This document shows positions 26,526-35,618 of a DNA stretch of 64,000 nt, one piece after another. Position numbers and translations under genes: made by a program. This DNA is from Pseudomonas sp. RIT-PI-S. GTDB taxonomy: Bacteria; Pseudomonadota; Gammaproteobacteria; Pseudomonadales; Pseudomonadaceae. The notes under the pieces are model-generated. The model did no database searches, was not told the origin of the DNA, and worked only from the letters and a program-made list of their open reading frames with translations. The stretch lies in contig NZ_JANZKJ010000009.1 in the NCBI RefSeq assembly GCF_025642975.1, forward strand, positions 1 to 64,000, written 5' to 3'. Every line of letters begins with the position of its first letter. Positions within the stretch are counted from its first letter, which is position 1.

Positions 26526-26598
26526 GGTGTAAGCAACCGCGGCACCCCGAATAAGGCCGGTGATGGTGATGGCGATGGCTTGGAATAGTGTGGGTCAT
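26506..26598 (-). CDS. Histidine-rich leader peptide (his-type attenuator)
   Basis: A 30-residue peptide starts at ATG 26598, with AAGGA six bases upstream. It reads MTHTIPSHRHHHHRPY and ends near SSGQD. Seven of 30 residues are His and four are consecutive (10-13), as in the HisL leader of enteric his operons. It is followed by a stem-loop and a T-tailed terminator just before the HisRS-like gene. Known his leaders sense charged tRNA-His through ribosome stalling on His codons; low histidine should relieve termination here. It lies 86 bases after the beta-CASP gene stop. Confidence 0.85.
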   Translation of the reverse strand: MTHTIPSHRHHHHRPYSGCRGCLHPSSGQD

Positions 26599-26684
26599 GG
26601 CTGATCCTTGCATAGTTGAGCGGGCGCTAACAAGCGCCGATTGCGTCCAGGCAGAGGCTAGCCGCCGGGCTAACCACACCTTGC

Positions 26685-28133
26685 TCACGGAATGCTCACA
26701 TCCCCCTCTTTACCCGCCTCGCGATAGCGTGCCTCGAGCACCTCGGCCAGGCGCTGCTTGGCCTGATCCTCACCATGGATGAGCCGAATCGCTTTCGGCC
26801 ATTCCTTCATCCGGGTGACGAAGCCGACCAGGTCCGCCTGGTCCGCGTGGGCTGAATAGCCCCCCACGCTGTCGATGCCGGCGCGGATGTCGATGCGGCA
26901 GCCGTCCAGCATCACGAAGCCGCCTTCCGGGCCGTGGGTCTGGATGTCCCGCCCGGGGGTACCCTGGCCTTGATAGCCGACGAACACCACGTTATGTCGC
27001 GGGTCGCCGAGCATGGCTTTCAGGTAGTTGAGGATGCGCCCACCAGAGCACATGCCGTTGCCCGCGATCACGATCGCCGGCCGCGCTGTTTCCGTGAGGT
27101 GATCGACGATCCGCATATGTTCGTCATGGCTGTCGACCGTGATCAGTTGCTTGAACGAGAGCGGCTTGCGGCCTTCGTCCAGGCGGTGTTGGGCATCTTC
27201 ATCCCAAAAGCCTTGCAGCTCTTTGTAGGTTTTGGTGAAGCGCCCAGCCAGTGGCGAGTCGAGGATGATCGGGATCTGCGGCCAGTCGATATCCACGGCG
27301 CCTTCCTTGGCGGGCTTCCCGGGTTTGGCATCTGCGCCTGCGGCCTCGATTTTCTCGTGAAGGATCTCTTCCAGCTCGTACAGCAGCTCCTGGGTGCGGC
27401 CGATGCTGAAGGAGGGGATCAGTACCGTGCCTTCGTCGGCCAGCGCGCGCTCGATGGCCGCCTGCAGGCGTTCGCGGCGGTGCGCGCGGTCTTCGTGGCG
27501 GCGGTCCCCGTAGGTGCTCTCCAGAATGAGCAGGTCTGCGCGCTCCGGTGGGGTGAGGTCCGGCAATATGGGCGAATGGGGCGCGCCTAGGTCCCCGCTG
27601 AACACCACGCGCGGGCTGGTGGCGTCGGCGCCGCCGAACTCCAGTTCCACGTACGCCGACCCCAGCACATGCCCGGCCGGTTGCAGGCGCAGCTTGCATT
27701 CCACCGCATCGGTTTGGTGAAGGGTGAACCAGTGGTCATAGGGCAGGGCGATGATCCGCTGCTCCACCACCTTGAGGTAGCGCTCCAGCTGCTCCTGATC
27801 GCGGCTGATCGACAGCCGGAAGGCATCCTCGAGCACGATGGGCAATAGCCGCGCCGAGGGCTGGCTGCACAGGATCGGCCCTTCGAACCCCGCCGCCAGC
27901 AGATTGGGAATACGCCCCACATGGTCAATGTGCACATGGGTCACGACCAGGGCCTTGATGCCCTCGATGGAAAAGTCCAGGCCTAGCGGGTCCTCGCCAC
28001 CCAGCCCCTCATCGACCCCCTGGAACTGGCCGCAGTCGATCAACAGGCTATAGGTGTCGTCCATCCACAATTGGTGGCACGACCCGGTGACGCCTTCATG
28101 CGCGCCATGGTGGATGAGTTTTGGAGGCTTCAT
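26685..28133 (-). CDS. Beta-CASP metallo-beta-lactamase-fold RNase-like protein
   Basis: The 482-residue protein has the zinc-binding motif THVHIDH (His66, His68, Asp70, His71), a GHVLGSAYVEL stretch, FSGDLG, and a beta-CASP insert with LIPSFSIGRTQELLYEL. Later come GNGMCSGGR and GGYSAHADQADL, supplying the remaining histidines. This is the YSH1/CPSF-73-like branch, whose characterised members are nucleases acting on RNA. The bacterial members are poorly studied and the substrate is unknown. ATG 28133 is preceded by AAGGAA. The next gene on the strand is the his leader. Confidence 0.9.
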   Translation of the reverse strand: MKPPKLIHHGAHEGVTGSCHQLWMDDTYSLLIDCGQFQGVDEGLGGEDPLGLDFSIEGIKALVVTHVHIDHVGRIPNLLAAGFEGPILCSQPSARLLPIVLEDAFRLSISRDQEQLERYLKVVEQRIIALPYDHWFTLHQTDAVECKLRLQPAGHVLGSAYVELEFGGADATSPRVVFSGDLGAPHSPILPDLTPPERADLLILESTYGDRRHEDRAHRRERLQAAIERALADEGTVLIPSFSIGRTQELLYELEEILHEKIEAAGADAKPGKPAKEGAVDIDWPQIPIILDSPLAGRFTKTYKELQGFWDEDAQHRLDEGRKPLSFKQLITVDSHDEHMRIVDHLTETARPAIVIAGNGMCSGGRILNYLKAMLGDPRHNVVFVGYQGQGTPGRDIQTHGPEGGFVMLDGCRIDIRAGIDSVGGYSAHADQADLVGFVTRMKEWPKAIRLIHGEDQAKQRLAEVLEARYREAGKEGDVSIP

Positions 28134-28243
28134 CAGGTTCCTTGGCCAGCGGCGGTGCGCTGGCGTGAATTCAGGCGAGAGGGAGGGCCATGGCCGGGCG
28201 CATTCGCCCGGGGTGCAGATTTGGGCAACGCACCATAAGGCAA

Positions 28244-28815
28244 AGTTTCCAGCGCGGGCGGCGGGGCCGTCATGGCCGGTAAAAGGCTCTTCGTGGTGCT
28301 CACACGGCTGTTGGCCGCGGTTTCAAATCCCGTAGGCGCCAGGGGTTCGCAGGCTGCGCCAGCGCCTACAGCGAGTTCGCACGCCGCGACGGGTGAAGAT
28401 CGTTGTTCGCGGGCGCTGGCTGAACCCTGTGAAGGCGGGCGGAGCCCGATTTCCAGCGCGGGAGGAGGGGCCGTCATGGCCGGTGAAAAGGCCCGCCGTG
28501 GTCCACGCCGCCGTCCGCGGTGGGCTTAAAACTGGTGGGTGCCAAGGGTTCGCAGGCTGCGCCAGCGCCTACAGCGAGTTCGCGCGCCGCGACGGGTGAA
28601 GATCGTTGTTCGCGGGCGCTGGCTGAACCCTGTGAAGGCGGGCGGAGCCCGATTTCCAGCGCGGGAGGAGGGGCCGTCATGGCCGGTGAAAGGGCCCACC
28701 GTGGTCCACGCCGCCGTCCGTGGTGGGCTCAAAACCGGTAGGCGCCAGGGGTTCGCAGGCTGCGCCAGCGCCTACAGCGAGTTCGCGCGCCGCGACGAGT
28801 GAAGATCGTTGTTCG
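28244..28815. repeat. Tandem array of about 203 bases, nearly three copies
   Basis: Copies start at 28244, 28448 and 28651; the third stops near 28815, short of full length. Copies two and three are almost identical and copy one is more diverged in its first half. Each unit contains GTAGGCGC- and GCGCCTAC-type arms around GGGTTCGCAGGCTGCG, a Pseudomonas REP-like core, and a GGCCGTCATGGCCGGT stretch. The 28134-28853 gap holds no convincing gene; open frames within it are short and follow the repeat. Confidence 0.88.
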
Positions 28816-28853
28816 TTCACACATAACATGCGGCGTTCATCCATTTCACATGC

Positions 28854-30839
28854 TCACCCCACATGCTCACCCGCCACCCCACCCAACAACCCCACCTCGG
28901 CATCCCCGCCTGCGCCGCTGAAAACCACATCCGTATTGGCAAGGTCGGCATGGTTACCCATCAACGTCACCTCAAAGCGCTGCCCATGCACATCGGCGTC
29001 CAGGCTTTTAAGGTAGGTGCGGGTGCCATCGGCGCTGAGCTGAACGGCCAGGGTGCCGTTGTGGCCGTTGCCCAGGCTGCTGAAGCCGAGCGTGGACAGG
29101 TCTATGCGGTCTTCGCCGGACACAAAGTCGCGGATCACGTCCGAGTGGGTGGTGCGGTAGCTGTCGCTCACCTTGGCGATGCGGAACACGTCGTCGCCGC
29201 TGCCGCCGGTCAGGGTATCGCGCCCGGCACCACCTACCAGCACGTCGTCGCCGGCGCCGCCGTTGAGGCGGTCATTGCCCGCCAGGCCGTTCAGTATGTC
29301 GGCGGCAGCCGAACCGGTCAGGGTATCGGCGCTGGCCGTGCCGGTGATGAGGGTAGGGGAGAACAACACGTTGCTGGAGTTGAGCAAGCCCTGGTATAGC
29401 CCGTTCAGGCTGATCTCGAAGCGGTTGCCGTCGGCGTCCGCGTCGTAGCTTTTGAGGTAGGTCCGCTCGGTGGCGTCGTTCTGCACCACTGCCAAGGTGT
29501 CGTGGTGGCCATCGCCGAGGCCACTGAAGCCTAGGGTGGAGAGGTCGATCCGGTCCTGTGTGGCATTGAAGTCCAGGATAAAGTCGCTGTGAGCGCCGCT
29601 GGCGGAGCGGTAGCTGTCGCTGATCGCGGTGTAGCGGATCACGTCCGCGCCAGCGCCGGTGGAAAGGGTTTCGCGGCCGGCGCCGCCGTCGATCAGATCG
29701 TTGCCGGCGTCCGCGAAAATGTTCTCGCGAACGTCGCCCCCTATGATCACGTCGTCGCCCTGGGTGCCGATCAAGTCCTCGAAGCCGTTGATCAGGGGGC
29801 CAAAGCTATGGTCCAGGCTGCCATCGGCGTTCAGCCGGGCGATCCCGAAATCGCCATCGCTGCCGCCTGCCAGCACGATCTTGCCGTCATTCTGGACCGC
29901 GACGGACCTGACCGTGGCGTTGTCCGCACCGAAGTCGAAGACCGCCTTGCCGTTGCCGCTGAAGGTGGTGTCCAGGCTGCCATCCCCGTTCAAGCGGATG
30001 ATGCTGAATTCGGTCCTGAAGTCTGCGGCGGCGCTGTAGCCCGCGAGCAGTAGCTTGCCGTCGGGCTGCACGGTGACCGTGTAGGCCGAGTCCACGCCCA
30101 CGCCTACGTTGTAGCTCACATGGCCCTGGCTACCGAAGGTGGTGTCTGGGCTGCCGTCGGCGTTGTAGCGGTACAGGCCGAACTTGTCGTTCTCCCCGCC
30201 GGGCACGAGTATCTTGCCGTCTGCCTGCAGTGTCATCGGCTGGTCGAAGTGCACCCCCGCGGTGTGCGGGCCGGTGAACTCGAGGATGCCCGTACCGTTG
30301 AAGGTGGTGTCCAGGCTGCCATCGGGGTTCAGGCGCGCCGCGGTGTAGGTGTCGCCATTGCGCCCGGATACGAGAATTTTCCCGTCGGCCAGTACGGTTG
30401 TTCCCGTGTCGGAATAGCTGATATCGGTGTCGATGGTGGTAGCGCCATCGCCGCTGAACGTGAAGTCCAGCCCGCCCGTGAGGTTATAGCGGCTGACGGT
30501 CAGGTCGATGCCGCTACCCGTGGACGTGGCATGGGTGACCAGTAATTTGCCGTCGCCCTGCACGGCCAGGCTGTACTCATCGCCGAGCATGACTTGATCG
30601 GCAATGACCAGTTTGCCGTCATTGCCGAAGTGGGTGTCCAGGGTGCCGTCGGCGTTGAGCCGCACAACGGCGTACTCATAGAACTCACCGAAGTTATGGG
30701 TGAACCCGCCCACCCATATCTTGCCGTCCGCCTGGATCGCCACGCTGCGCCCGTAGTCGTTCTCACCGGCGATGTCTATTTGGGTGTTGCCTGGGGCGGA
30801 GCGGATTACCCGCACGCCGTCGGAGCTGTGGGAGGTCAT
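28854..30839 (-). CDS. Secreted protein: six delta-60 repeats plus two RTX R-modules
   Basis: The 661-residue protein has no signal peptide. Residues 1-370 hold six delta-60 repeats, each like ADGKILVSG then ARLNPDGSLDTTF, probably the blades of a beta-propeller (inference). The C-terminal part (about 375-661) has two RTX modules with GGAGDDVLVGGAGRD nonapeptides, which bind calcium, each followed by a block with DRIDLSTLGFSGLGDG and RTYLKSLDAD as in Azotobacter AlgE R-modules. These features indicate type I secretion. ATG 30839 has AAAGGA upstream. It is a paralogue of the product at 33469-35550. No type I transporter is in the window. Confidence 0.85.
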   Translation of the reverse strand: MTSHSSDGVRVIRSAPGNTQIDIAGENDYGRSVAIQADGKIWVGGFTHNFGEFYEYAVVRLNADGTLDTHFGNDGKLVIADQVMLGDEYSLAVQGDGKLLVTHATSTGSGIDLTVSRYNLTGGLDFTFSGDGATTIDTDISYSDTGTTVLADGKILVSGRNGDTYTAARLNPDGSLDTTFNGTGILEFTGPHTAGVHFDQPMTLQADGKILVPGGENDKFGLYRYNADGSPDTTFGSQGHVSYNVGVGVDSAYTVTVQPDGKLLLAGYSAAADFRTEFSIIRLNGDGSLDTTFSGNGKAVFDFGADNATVRSVAVQNDGKIVLAGGSDGDFGIARLNADGSLDHSFGPLINGFEDLIGTQGDDVIIGGDVRENIFADAGNDLIDGGAGRETLSTGAGADVIRYTAISDSYRSASGAHSDFILDFNATQDRIDLSTLGFSGLGDGHHDTLAVVQNDATERTYLKSYDADADGNRFEISLNGLYQGLLNSSNVLFSPTLITGTASADTLTGSAAADILNGLAGNDRLNGGAGDDVLVGGAGRDTLTGGSGDDVFRIAKVSDSYRTTHSDVIRDFVSGEDRIDLSTLGFSSLGNGHNGTLAVQLSADGTRTYLKSLDADVHGQRFEVTLMGNHADLANTDVVFSGAGGDAEVGLLGGVAGEHVG

Positions 30840-31376
30840 GGAATACGGTCCTTTGCCAAGAGAGGTGGCCGCGTTACCCGCCTGAAGGCACTGCATTGGT
30901 GCTGCGGTCTTTCCAAGCTAGCCCTAATTTACCGAACCGCCAGTGCGGCAGTGCATCGTCGGTGCCTTGGCGCCTGGCTGGCTCGGTCGGCCGCCCGGCT
31001 GCCCGGCGTTGTGGGTGCTGCGCAGGCTGCAGGCATAGCCCCTTCCATGCCCTGGGTGCGCCGGAAGCTTGCAGGCCGTTGGGATCCACTGGTAGCATTG
31101 CGCCACCTGCGTTTCATGGAAGGCGTTGGCGGGAACGGATGACTGCCGCCCCATGGGTGCCATTCGCGCGCCCTACTGACCAGGGCTGAACTGCTGTCCA
31201 GCAGGCCGAAGCTTGGTTGTTTACCCTCTCGTTCATCTGCCCTTCATGCTCGAATCGGGCCCTTCGCCGTGTTATGCACACTTGGGTCAACGGGATGAAG
31301 CGCGGGCTATCTGCACCGCTGCACAGTGCCGCTGTGCGGCTGAAGCGTTAATACAGTTTGATCAATGGAGTATTGA
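30840..31376. other. 537-base intergenic region without a gene
   Basis: The stretch carries the upstream region of the minus-strand RTX gene and of the small membrane protein at 31377. I see no convincing coding frame, hairpin or repeat in it. Confidence 0.5.
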
Positions 31377-31670
31377 ATGGCACACGTGCACTTTCAGAAA
31401 AATGGACTTACCAAGGAAGTCAAAGCGGGTTATTCCTGGACGGTGTTTTTCTTCGGCGCTTTTCCCTTTGCATTTCGCGGCCAATGGGGCTGGTTCTTCC
31501 TGAGCGCACTTCTTTGCGTGTGTACTTGGGGTTTGGCGGCATTTGTGATCGCTTTCTTTGCAAACAAGATCACCGCCCGGTGGCTGAAGGAAAATGGCTG
31601 GGAAGTGTCTGGAGGCCTGCCACCCCTTAGCTGGGGCTTCACCAGTGCGCCGCAGTTGCAGGCCAACTAG
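31377..31670 (+). CDS. Small membrane protein (DUF2628-like)
   Basis: The 97-residue protein begins MAHVHFQKNGLTKEVKAGYS and has two membrane helices, about 20-37 (WTVFFFGAFPFAFRG) and 41-65 (FFLSALLCVCTWGLAAFVIA), then a cytoplasmic end with ARWLKENGWEV. The layout fits DUF2628-type proteins, whose role is unknown. GGAG lies seven bases before ATG 31377. It is slightly less GC-rich than its surroundings. Confidence 0.65.
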   Translation: MAHVHFQKNGLTKEVKAGYSWTVFFFGAFPFAFRGQWGWFFLSALLCVCTWGLAAFVIAFFANKITARWLKENGWEVSGGLPPLSWGFTSAPQLQAN

Positions 31671-31735
31671 GCCAAAGCCGGGTTATCGACCAACGCTGTA
31701 AACCGAGCGACCGTCGCCTAACGTTCCGTACAAAC

Positions 31736-32386
31736 CTAATAAGCAAGCCGCCCGAACAGCTCGCCGAAGGGAATCATGACATGTTGCCGGAAGGCCGGTC
31801 GGCGCTGGAGCCTTCGATACCACGCCTCGACGTGAGGAATGTCAGGGCGGCGGATATCCAGGGAAAAATATCGGTATAGATGGGTGCCCACGGTTATATC
31901 CGCCAACGTCATGCTCTCCCCGCCGAGAAAGGGTTGTTCCTTCAACACCTGATCGAGCAACTGGAAATACTGGGCGCATCGATTAACGCTTTGTGCAATG
32001 GCCGCGGTGTCACGCTGGGCTTCTGGAGTTCGATAAAAACCCCAGAACACCCCGGTGAGAAAGGTCGGCTGCAAACTGGTCTGGGCCCAGTCCATCCAGC
32101 GGTCAGCCTCGGAGCGTTGGGCAGCGTTGTCACTCCAGAATGGGGATTGTCCATAACGCGCCGCCAGGTAGCGAAGAATACTGTGAGACTCCCACACAAC
32201 GGTTTCATCGCTGTCTTTGATGACGGGCACGCGGCCGTGGGGGTTCATGGCCAAGAAGGCGGGTGTGTCTTTGAGGCCGTATTCACCACCCGCTGGAATA
32301 TGCCTGTGAGGCAGCTCCAATTCGCCTATCAGCCACATGACTTTTTGCACGTTGAACGACGAGCGCCTTCCCCACACGTGCAGCAT
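31736..32386 (-). CDS. Glutathione S-transferase family protein
   Basis: The 216-residue protein has the thioredoxin-like GST N-domain (MLHVWGRRSSFNVQKVMW; NPHGRVPVI; ESHSILRYLAARYG with the glutathione-contacting ES pair) and an all-helical C-domain containing LADITVGTHLYRYF. Ser at position 9-10 or Asn12 could activate glutathione. The substrate is unknown. It is monocistronic and separate from the GNAT gene that follows on the same strand. Confidence 0.9.
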   Translation of the reverse strand: MLHVWGRRSSFNVQKVMWLIGELELPHRHIPAGGEYGLKDTPAFLAMNPHGRVPVIKDSDETVVWESHSILRYLAARYGQSPFWSDNAAQRSEADRWMDWAQTSLQPTFLTGVFWGFYRTPEAQRDTAAIAQSVNRCAQYFQLLDQVLKEQPFLGGESMTLADITVGTHLYRYFSLDIRRPDIPHVEAWYRRLQRRPAFRQHVMIPFGELFGRLAY

Positions 32387-32492
32387 ACGACCTCCTGAGA
32401 GTCAGATTCGAGCCTGGCCGAGAAACGCTGGCCAAATGCTACGTAAACGATTTTGCCCATCACTTCAGCGCCGATTGGCGGTGCGCGTATAC

Positions 32493-32975
32493 CTATTCAC
32501 CGTGCCTGGGTGGACGAAGAAGGTCGGTCAATAAGTGCGCATGAGTGGAGAATTCGTCCTGTATCGGGTGAAAACCGCAGCGAATGTAAAATTGCGCCGC
32601 TTCGGGCGTATCTGTGAAAAGCTGCACCCGGCGGAAGCGCCCGAGGGCTTGCTCCAGCAGGCGCTGGACCAAAGCTTTTCCCACTCGTTGGCCACGCCAC
32701 CCCGGGGTCACATATACACGGCGTAGCCTTCCCACTTCTGGCCCAGCGCGGGGATCGTGCGAAAGGCCGGCGATCCCGACCAGGTGTCCGTCGCTAAACG
32801 CTCCGAACAAACATTCCCCCGCTTTATCGAAGCGATTCTCTGCGCTTTCCCATTCCATGACTAACCGCGTCATGAACCGGAACCCTTCAGCGACTGCTTG
32901 TTTTTCCAACAGCAAAACGTCCTCGGGGAGTGTAAAGAGCTGGCTTATCACGCATTCACCGGTTGGTTTTTTCAA
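32493..32975 (-). CDS. GNAT family N-acetyltransferase
   Basis: The 160-residue protein has the GNAT motif VGRLRRVYVTPGWRGQRVGK (A-site R-x-x-x-Q-x-V-G-K) and FTDTPEAAQFYIRCGF near the end. The start is TTG at 32975 with GAGG upstream; a GTG about eight codons later is an alternative. The acceptor substrate is unknown. Confidence 0.8.
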   Translation of the reverse strand: MKKPTGECVISQLFTLPEDVLLLEKQAVAEGFRFMTRLVMEWESAENRFDKAGECLFGAFSDGHLVGIAGLSHDPRAGPEVGRLRRVYVTPGWRGQRVGKALVQRLLEQALGRFRRVQLFTDTPEAAQFYIRCGFHPIQDEFSTHAHLLTDLLRPPRHGE

Positions 32976-33112
32976 TCAGCGCCGCCTCAAAAAAGTCCAT
33001 GCCGTGATAAGGCTTAACATGAGGAGCGGTCAAGCGAGTTTTCAAAATCGCACACGGGTACGGGCTGTAGCACCCCTCCTTCAAGCCAAAGAACCCACAC
33101 ATCGCCACGCCG

Positions 33113-33337
33113 CAGGTGGTCGCCCGTACTGGCATAGGCGTGGCGGGCCTTCCGCTGTTCATGGATGAGCCCGACCCGGCGCTGCAACGGTTGCCGTACG
33201 AAAGCGAGCCTTTCTACTGCGATCTGTGGCTGGTAGTTCACGCAGACCTGCGCCATTCACCGCGGGGCCGCGCGGTGATCGATTTCATCGCAGAAACCGG
33301 CAGTCAGGCGTTCGGGCCTGCGCCTTATAGCGGCTGA
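33113..33337 (+). pseudogene. C-terminal remnant of a LysR-type regulator
   Basis: The frame encodes VARTGIGVAGLPLF then DEPDPALQRL and DLWLVVHADLRHSPRGRAV, which is the last third of a LysR substrate-binding domain. The N-terminal helix-turn-helix and most of the sensor are missing and no start or ribosome site fits, so it is a decayed fragment. It lies between the GNAT gene and the second RTX paralogue and suggests an old deletion or rearrangement here. Confidence 0.75.
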
Positions 33338-33468
33338 AGCTGCGGCAGGCATCGCCATCGTTCACCTGCCCCATCCGGCATTCCGTGCTGGCACGGCTGT
33401 AAAAAACCGCTAGCGTCATTGAGCGGATCCAAAACCGATGCCCTTTTCAGCCATCCAGGGATTGAACC

Positions 33469-35550
33469 ATGGCCACCTACAACCCCGTTGAAAACGCCAG
33501 CTACATCACCCGCTACGCCCCCGGTAGCGTCATCGTCGACGTGGCGGGTTTCGAGGAAGTGAACCAGAGCGTCACCGTGCAGCCGGATGGCAAGATACTT
33601 GTCGGCGGATTCAGTTTTTACGGGGGCATCATTGAAACGTCCTACGACTATTCGGTGGTCCGTCTTAATGCCGACGGCACCGTGGACAGCGATTTCGGGG
33701 TGAGCGGCCGTACCGTGGTGAGCGCGGAAGTACCCATCGATGAGGGGTATAGCCTGACCGTCCAGCCCGATGGCGCGATCCTGGTGCAGCGCCCTGCCTA
33801 CGTGAACGGCGAGTGGACCTTCGGCCTTACCCGGATCAAGCCTGATGGCACGGCAGACACGGTGTTCAACGCCAACGCCAAGGCAAGTATTCCGCCTGGC
33901 ATCGGTAACGATGAAGGCAACCTCAGCATCAATGCCGACGGCTCCATTTTGTTCAGCCGCGCTGACGGAGACGGGGCCGTGCTGGTGCAGATCAAGGCCG
34001 CCGGCACCCTCGACCACTCCTTCGGCACCGGCGGGGTAGCACACCTCGCCAGCGCGCTGGCCTTCAATGGTGAGGTGCATGCCACGCATCTGGCCAACGG
34101 GCAGTTTCTCCTGGCCGGAGACTTCGATTCCGGCAGCGGCTATCAATACGCAGTGGTGCGGGTAAACGCCAACGGCACCCTGGACACCACCTTCGGCCAT
34201 GCAGGGCAGGTGCTGTTCGACAACAGCGTGCTGTCGGATTATCGCGGGGACCTCACGGTCCAGGCGGACGGCAAGATCGTGCTGGCGGGCAGCAACGAGC
34301 GCTACGAAGACTTCCAGGTGGTACGGCTCAACGCCAACGGCAGCTATGACACGAGCTTCGGCCACGGCGGCATCGCCTCGATCGATACCCAGGGCGCCTA
34401 CGACTCGGCGCGCTCGGTGACGGTGTTGCCCAATGGCAAGATCTTGGTGGCCGGCATCAGCGATGTGGGCGATGGCCATACCATCGAGTTGAACGGCGAC
34501 TACGGCATCGTTCGGCTCAACGCCGATGGCACCCTGGATACCAGTTTCAGCAGCGAACACGGCTACTCGGTCGATGGGTCGGTCAACGATGACCTGTTGC
34601 AGGGCACGTCTCGGTCCGAATACCTCGAAGGTTTCAGCGGCGACGATGTGTACCAGGGCAATGGCGGCAGGGACGTCCTCTATGGCGGCGAGGGCAAAGA
34701 TGTATTCCGCTTCGTGGCCATCGATGACAGCTTCCGCACGGCCAGCCAAGGCGCCAGCGATACCCTGATCTACTTCAACCCGGCCGAGGACCGGATTGAC
34801 CTCATGGGCCTTGGTTTCACCGGCATCGGCAATGGTCATAACGGCACGTTGGCCGTGCAGGTCAATGCCGCGGGCAACCAGACCTACCTCAAGAGCTATG
34901 ACTACGGCGCCGATGGCCACCGCTTCGAGCTGGTACTCAACGGCAACTTTGCAGGCCAGCTCAACAACACCAATGTGCTGTTCCAGCCCGTGGTGGTGCG
35001 AGGCACGGCTAGCAACGACACCCTCGCCGGCAGCGCGGTCAGGGAGGTGTTGCAGGGCCTGGGCGGCGATGACCGCTTGAGCGGTGGCGCCGACGATGAC
35101 GTGCTCCTCGGCGGCAGCGGCCGCGACCTGCTCACCGGCGGCAAGGGCCACGACACCTTCCTCTACACCGCCGCGGAGGATAGTTATCGCACCGCTTCGG
35201 CCAGCCATGCGGACGTGATCAAAGGCTTCGAGGACTGGTACGACACCATCGATGTTTCGGCGCTCGGCTTCACCGGCCTGGGCGACGGCACCGGGGGCAC
35301 CTTGCAGGTCAGCTGGAACGACGCAGTGCACCGTACCTATGTGAAGTCCCTGGAGCCGGACCAGAACGGCCACCGCTTCGAGCTGTCCATGGACGGTGAC
35401 CATGAGTACGATCTGGACGCCGACAACTTCGCGTTCGCCGCGACCCGCCCGGCGCCCGCCGCCACCCTGGGCGCCACCGCCGAAGCGCCAGCGCCCGACC
35501 TTGTGGCGTTGGGAGGGCAGGAAACGGAACATCACCCGGCCCTGGCGTAA
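33469..35550 (+). CDS. Secreted protein: six delta-60 repeats plus two RTX R-modules (paralogue)
   Basis: The 693-residue protein has the same architecture as the product at 28854-30839: six delta-60 repeats in residues 1-365 (for example PDGKILVGGFSFYGG, ADGKIVLAGSNERYEDF, NANGTLDTTFG), then two RTX/R-module units with GGEGKDVFRF and GGSGRDLLTGG, DRIDLMGLGFTGIGNG and RTYVKSLEPDQNGHRFEL. It has no signal peptide and is expected to leave by type I secretion. AGGGA precedes ATG 33469. It is transcribed away from its paralogue and has its own terminator at 35574-35600. Confidence 0.85.
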   Translation: MATYNPVENASYITRYAPGSVIVDVAGFEEVNQSVTVQPDGKILVGGFSFYGGIIETSYDYSVVRLNADGTVDSDFGVSGRTVVSAEVPIDEGYSLTVQPDGAILVQRPAYVNGEWTFGLTRIKPDGTADTVFNANAKASIPPGIGNDEGNLSINADGSILFSRADGDGAVLVQIKAAGTLDHSFGTGGVAHLASALAFNGEVHATHLANGQFLLAGDFDSGSGYQYAVVRVNANGTLDTTFGHAGQVLFDNSVLSDYRGDLTVQADGKIVLAGSNERYEDFQVVRLNANGSYDTSFGHGGIASIDTQGAYDSARSVTVLPNGKILVAGISDVGDGHTIELNGDYGIVRLNADGTLDTSFSSEHGYSVDGSVNDDLLQGTSRSEYLEGFSGDDVYQGNGGRDVLYGGEGKDVFRFVAIDDSFRTASQGASDTLIYFNPAEDRIDLMGLGFTGIGNGHNGTLAVQVNAAGNQTYLKSYDYGADGHRFELVLNGNFAGQLNNTNVLFQPVVVRGTASNDTLAGSAVREVLQGLGGDDRLSGGADDDVLLGGSGRDLLTGGKGHDTFLYTAAEDSYRTASASHADVIKGFEDWYDTIDVSALGFTGLGDGTGGTLQVSWNDAVHRTYVKSLEPDQNGHRFELSMDGDHEYDLDADNFAFAATRPAPAATLGATAEAPAPDLVALGGQETEHHPALA

Positions 35551-35573
35551 GCTAAGCGCCGTGGTGCAAAAGG

Positions 35574-35600
35574 CCCACGCCGGTGATGGCGCGGGTTTTT
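35574..35600 (+). terminator. Intrinsic terminator after the second delta-60/RTX gene
   Basis: CCCACGCC (35574-35581) pairs with GGCGCGGG (35588-35595) with one mismatch, followed by five T. It lies 24 bases after the stop at 35550, and the next gene's GAGGAGG ribosome site starts just beyond it. Confidence 0.7.
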
Positions 35601-35618
35601 AACCTATGAGGAGGTACA

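Noticed and set aside
28272..28802. Short repeated open frames in the 203-base array
   Set aside because: They follow the DNA repeat, not a protein family, and shift frames between copies.
28244..28815. Possible CRISPR-like array
   Set aside because: Units are about 203 bases with no short repeat/unique spacer alternation and no cas genes nearby.
33325..35535. 736-residue frame opposite the second delta-60/RTX gene, plus others opposite the porin and epimerase-like genes
   Set aside because: They mirror GC-rich repeats on the coding strand, with compositional bias and no recognisable fold.
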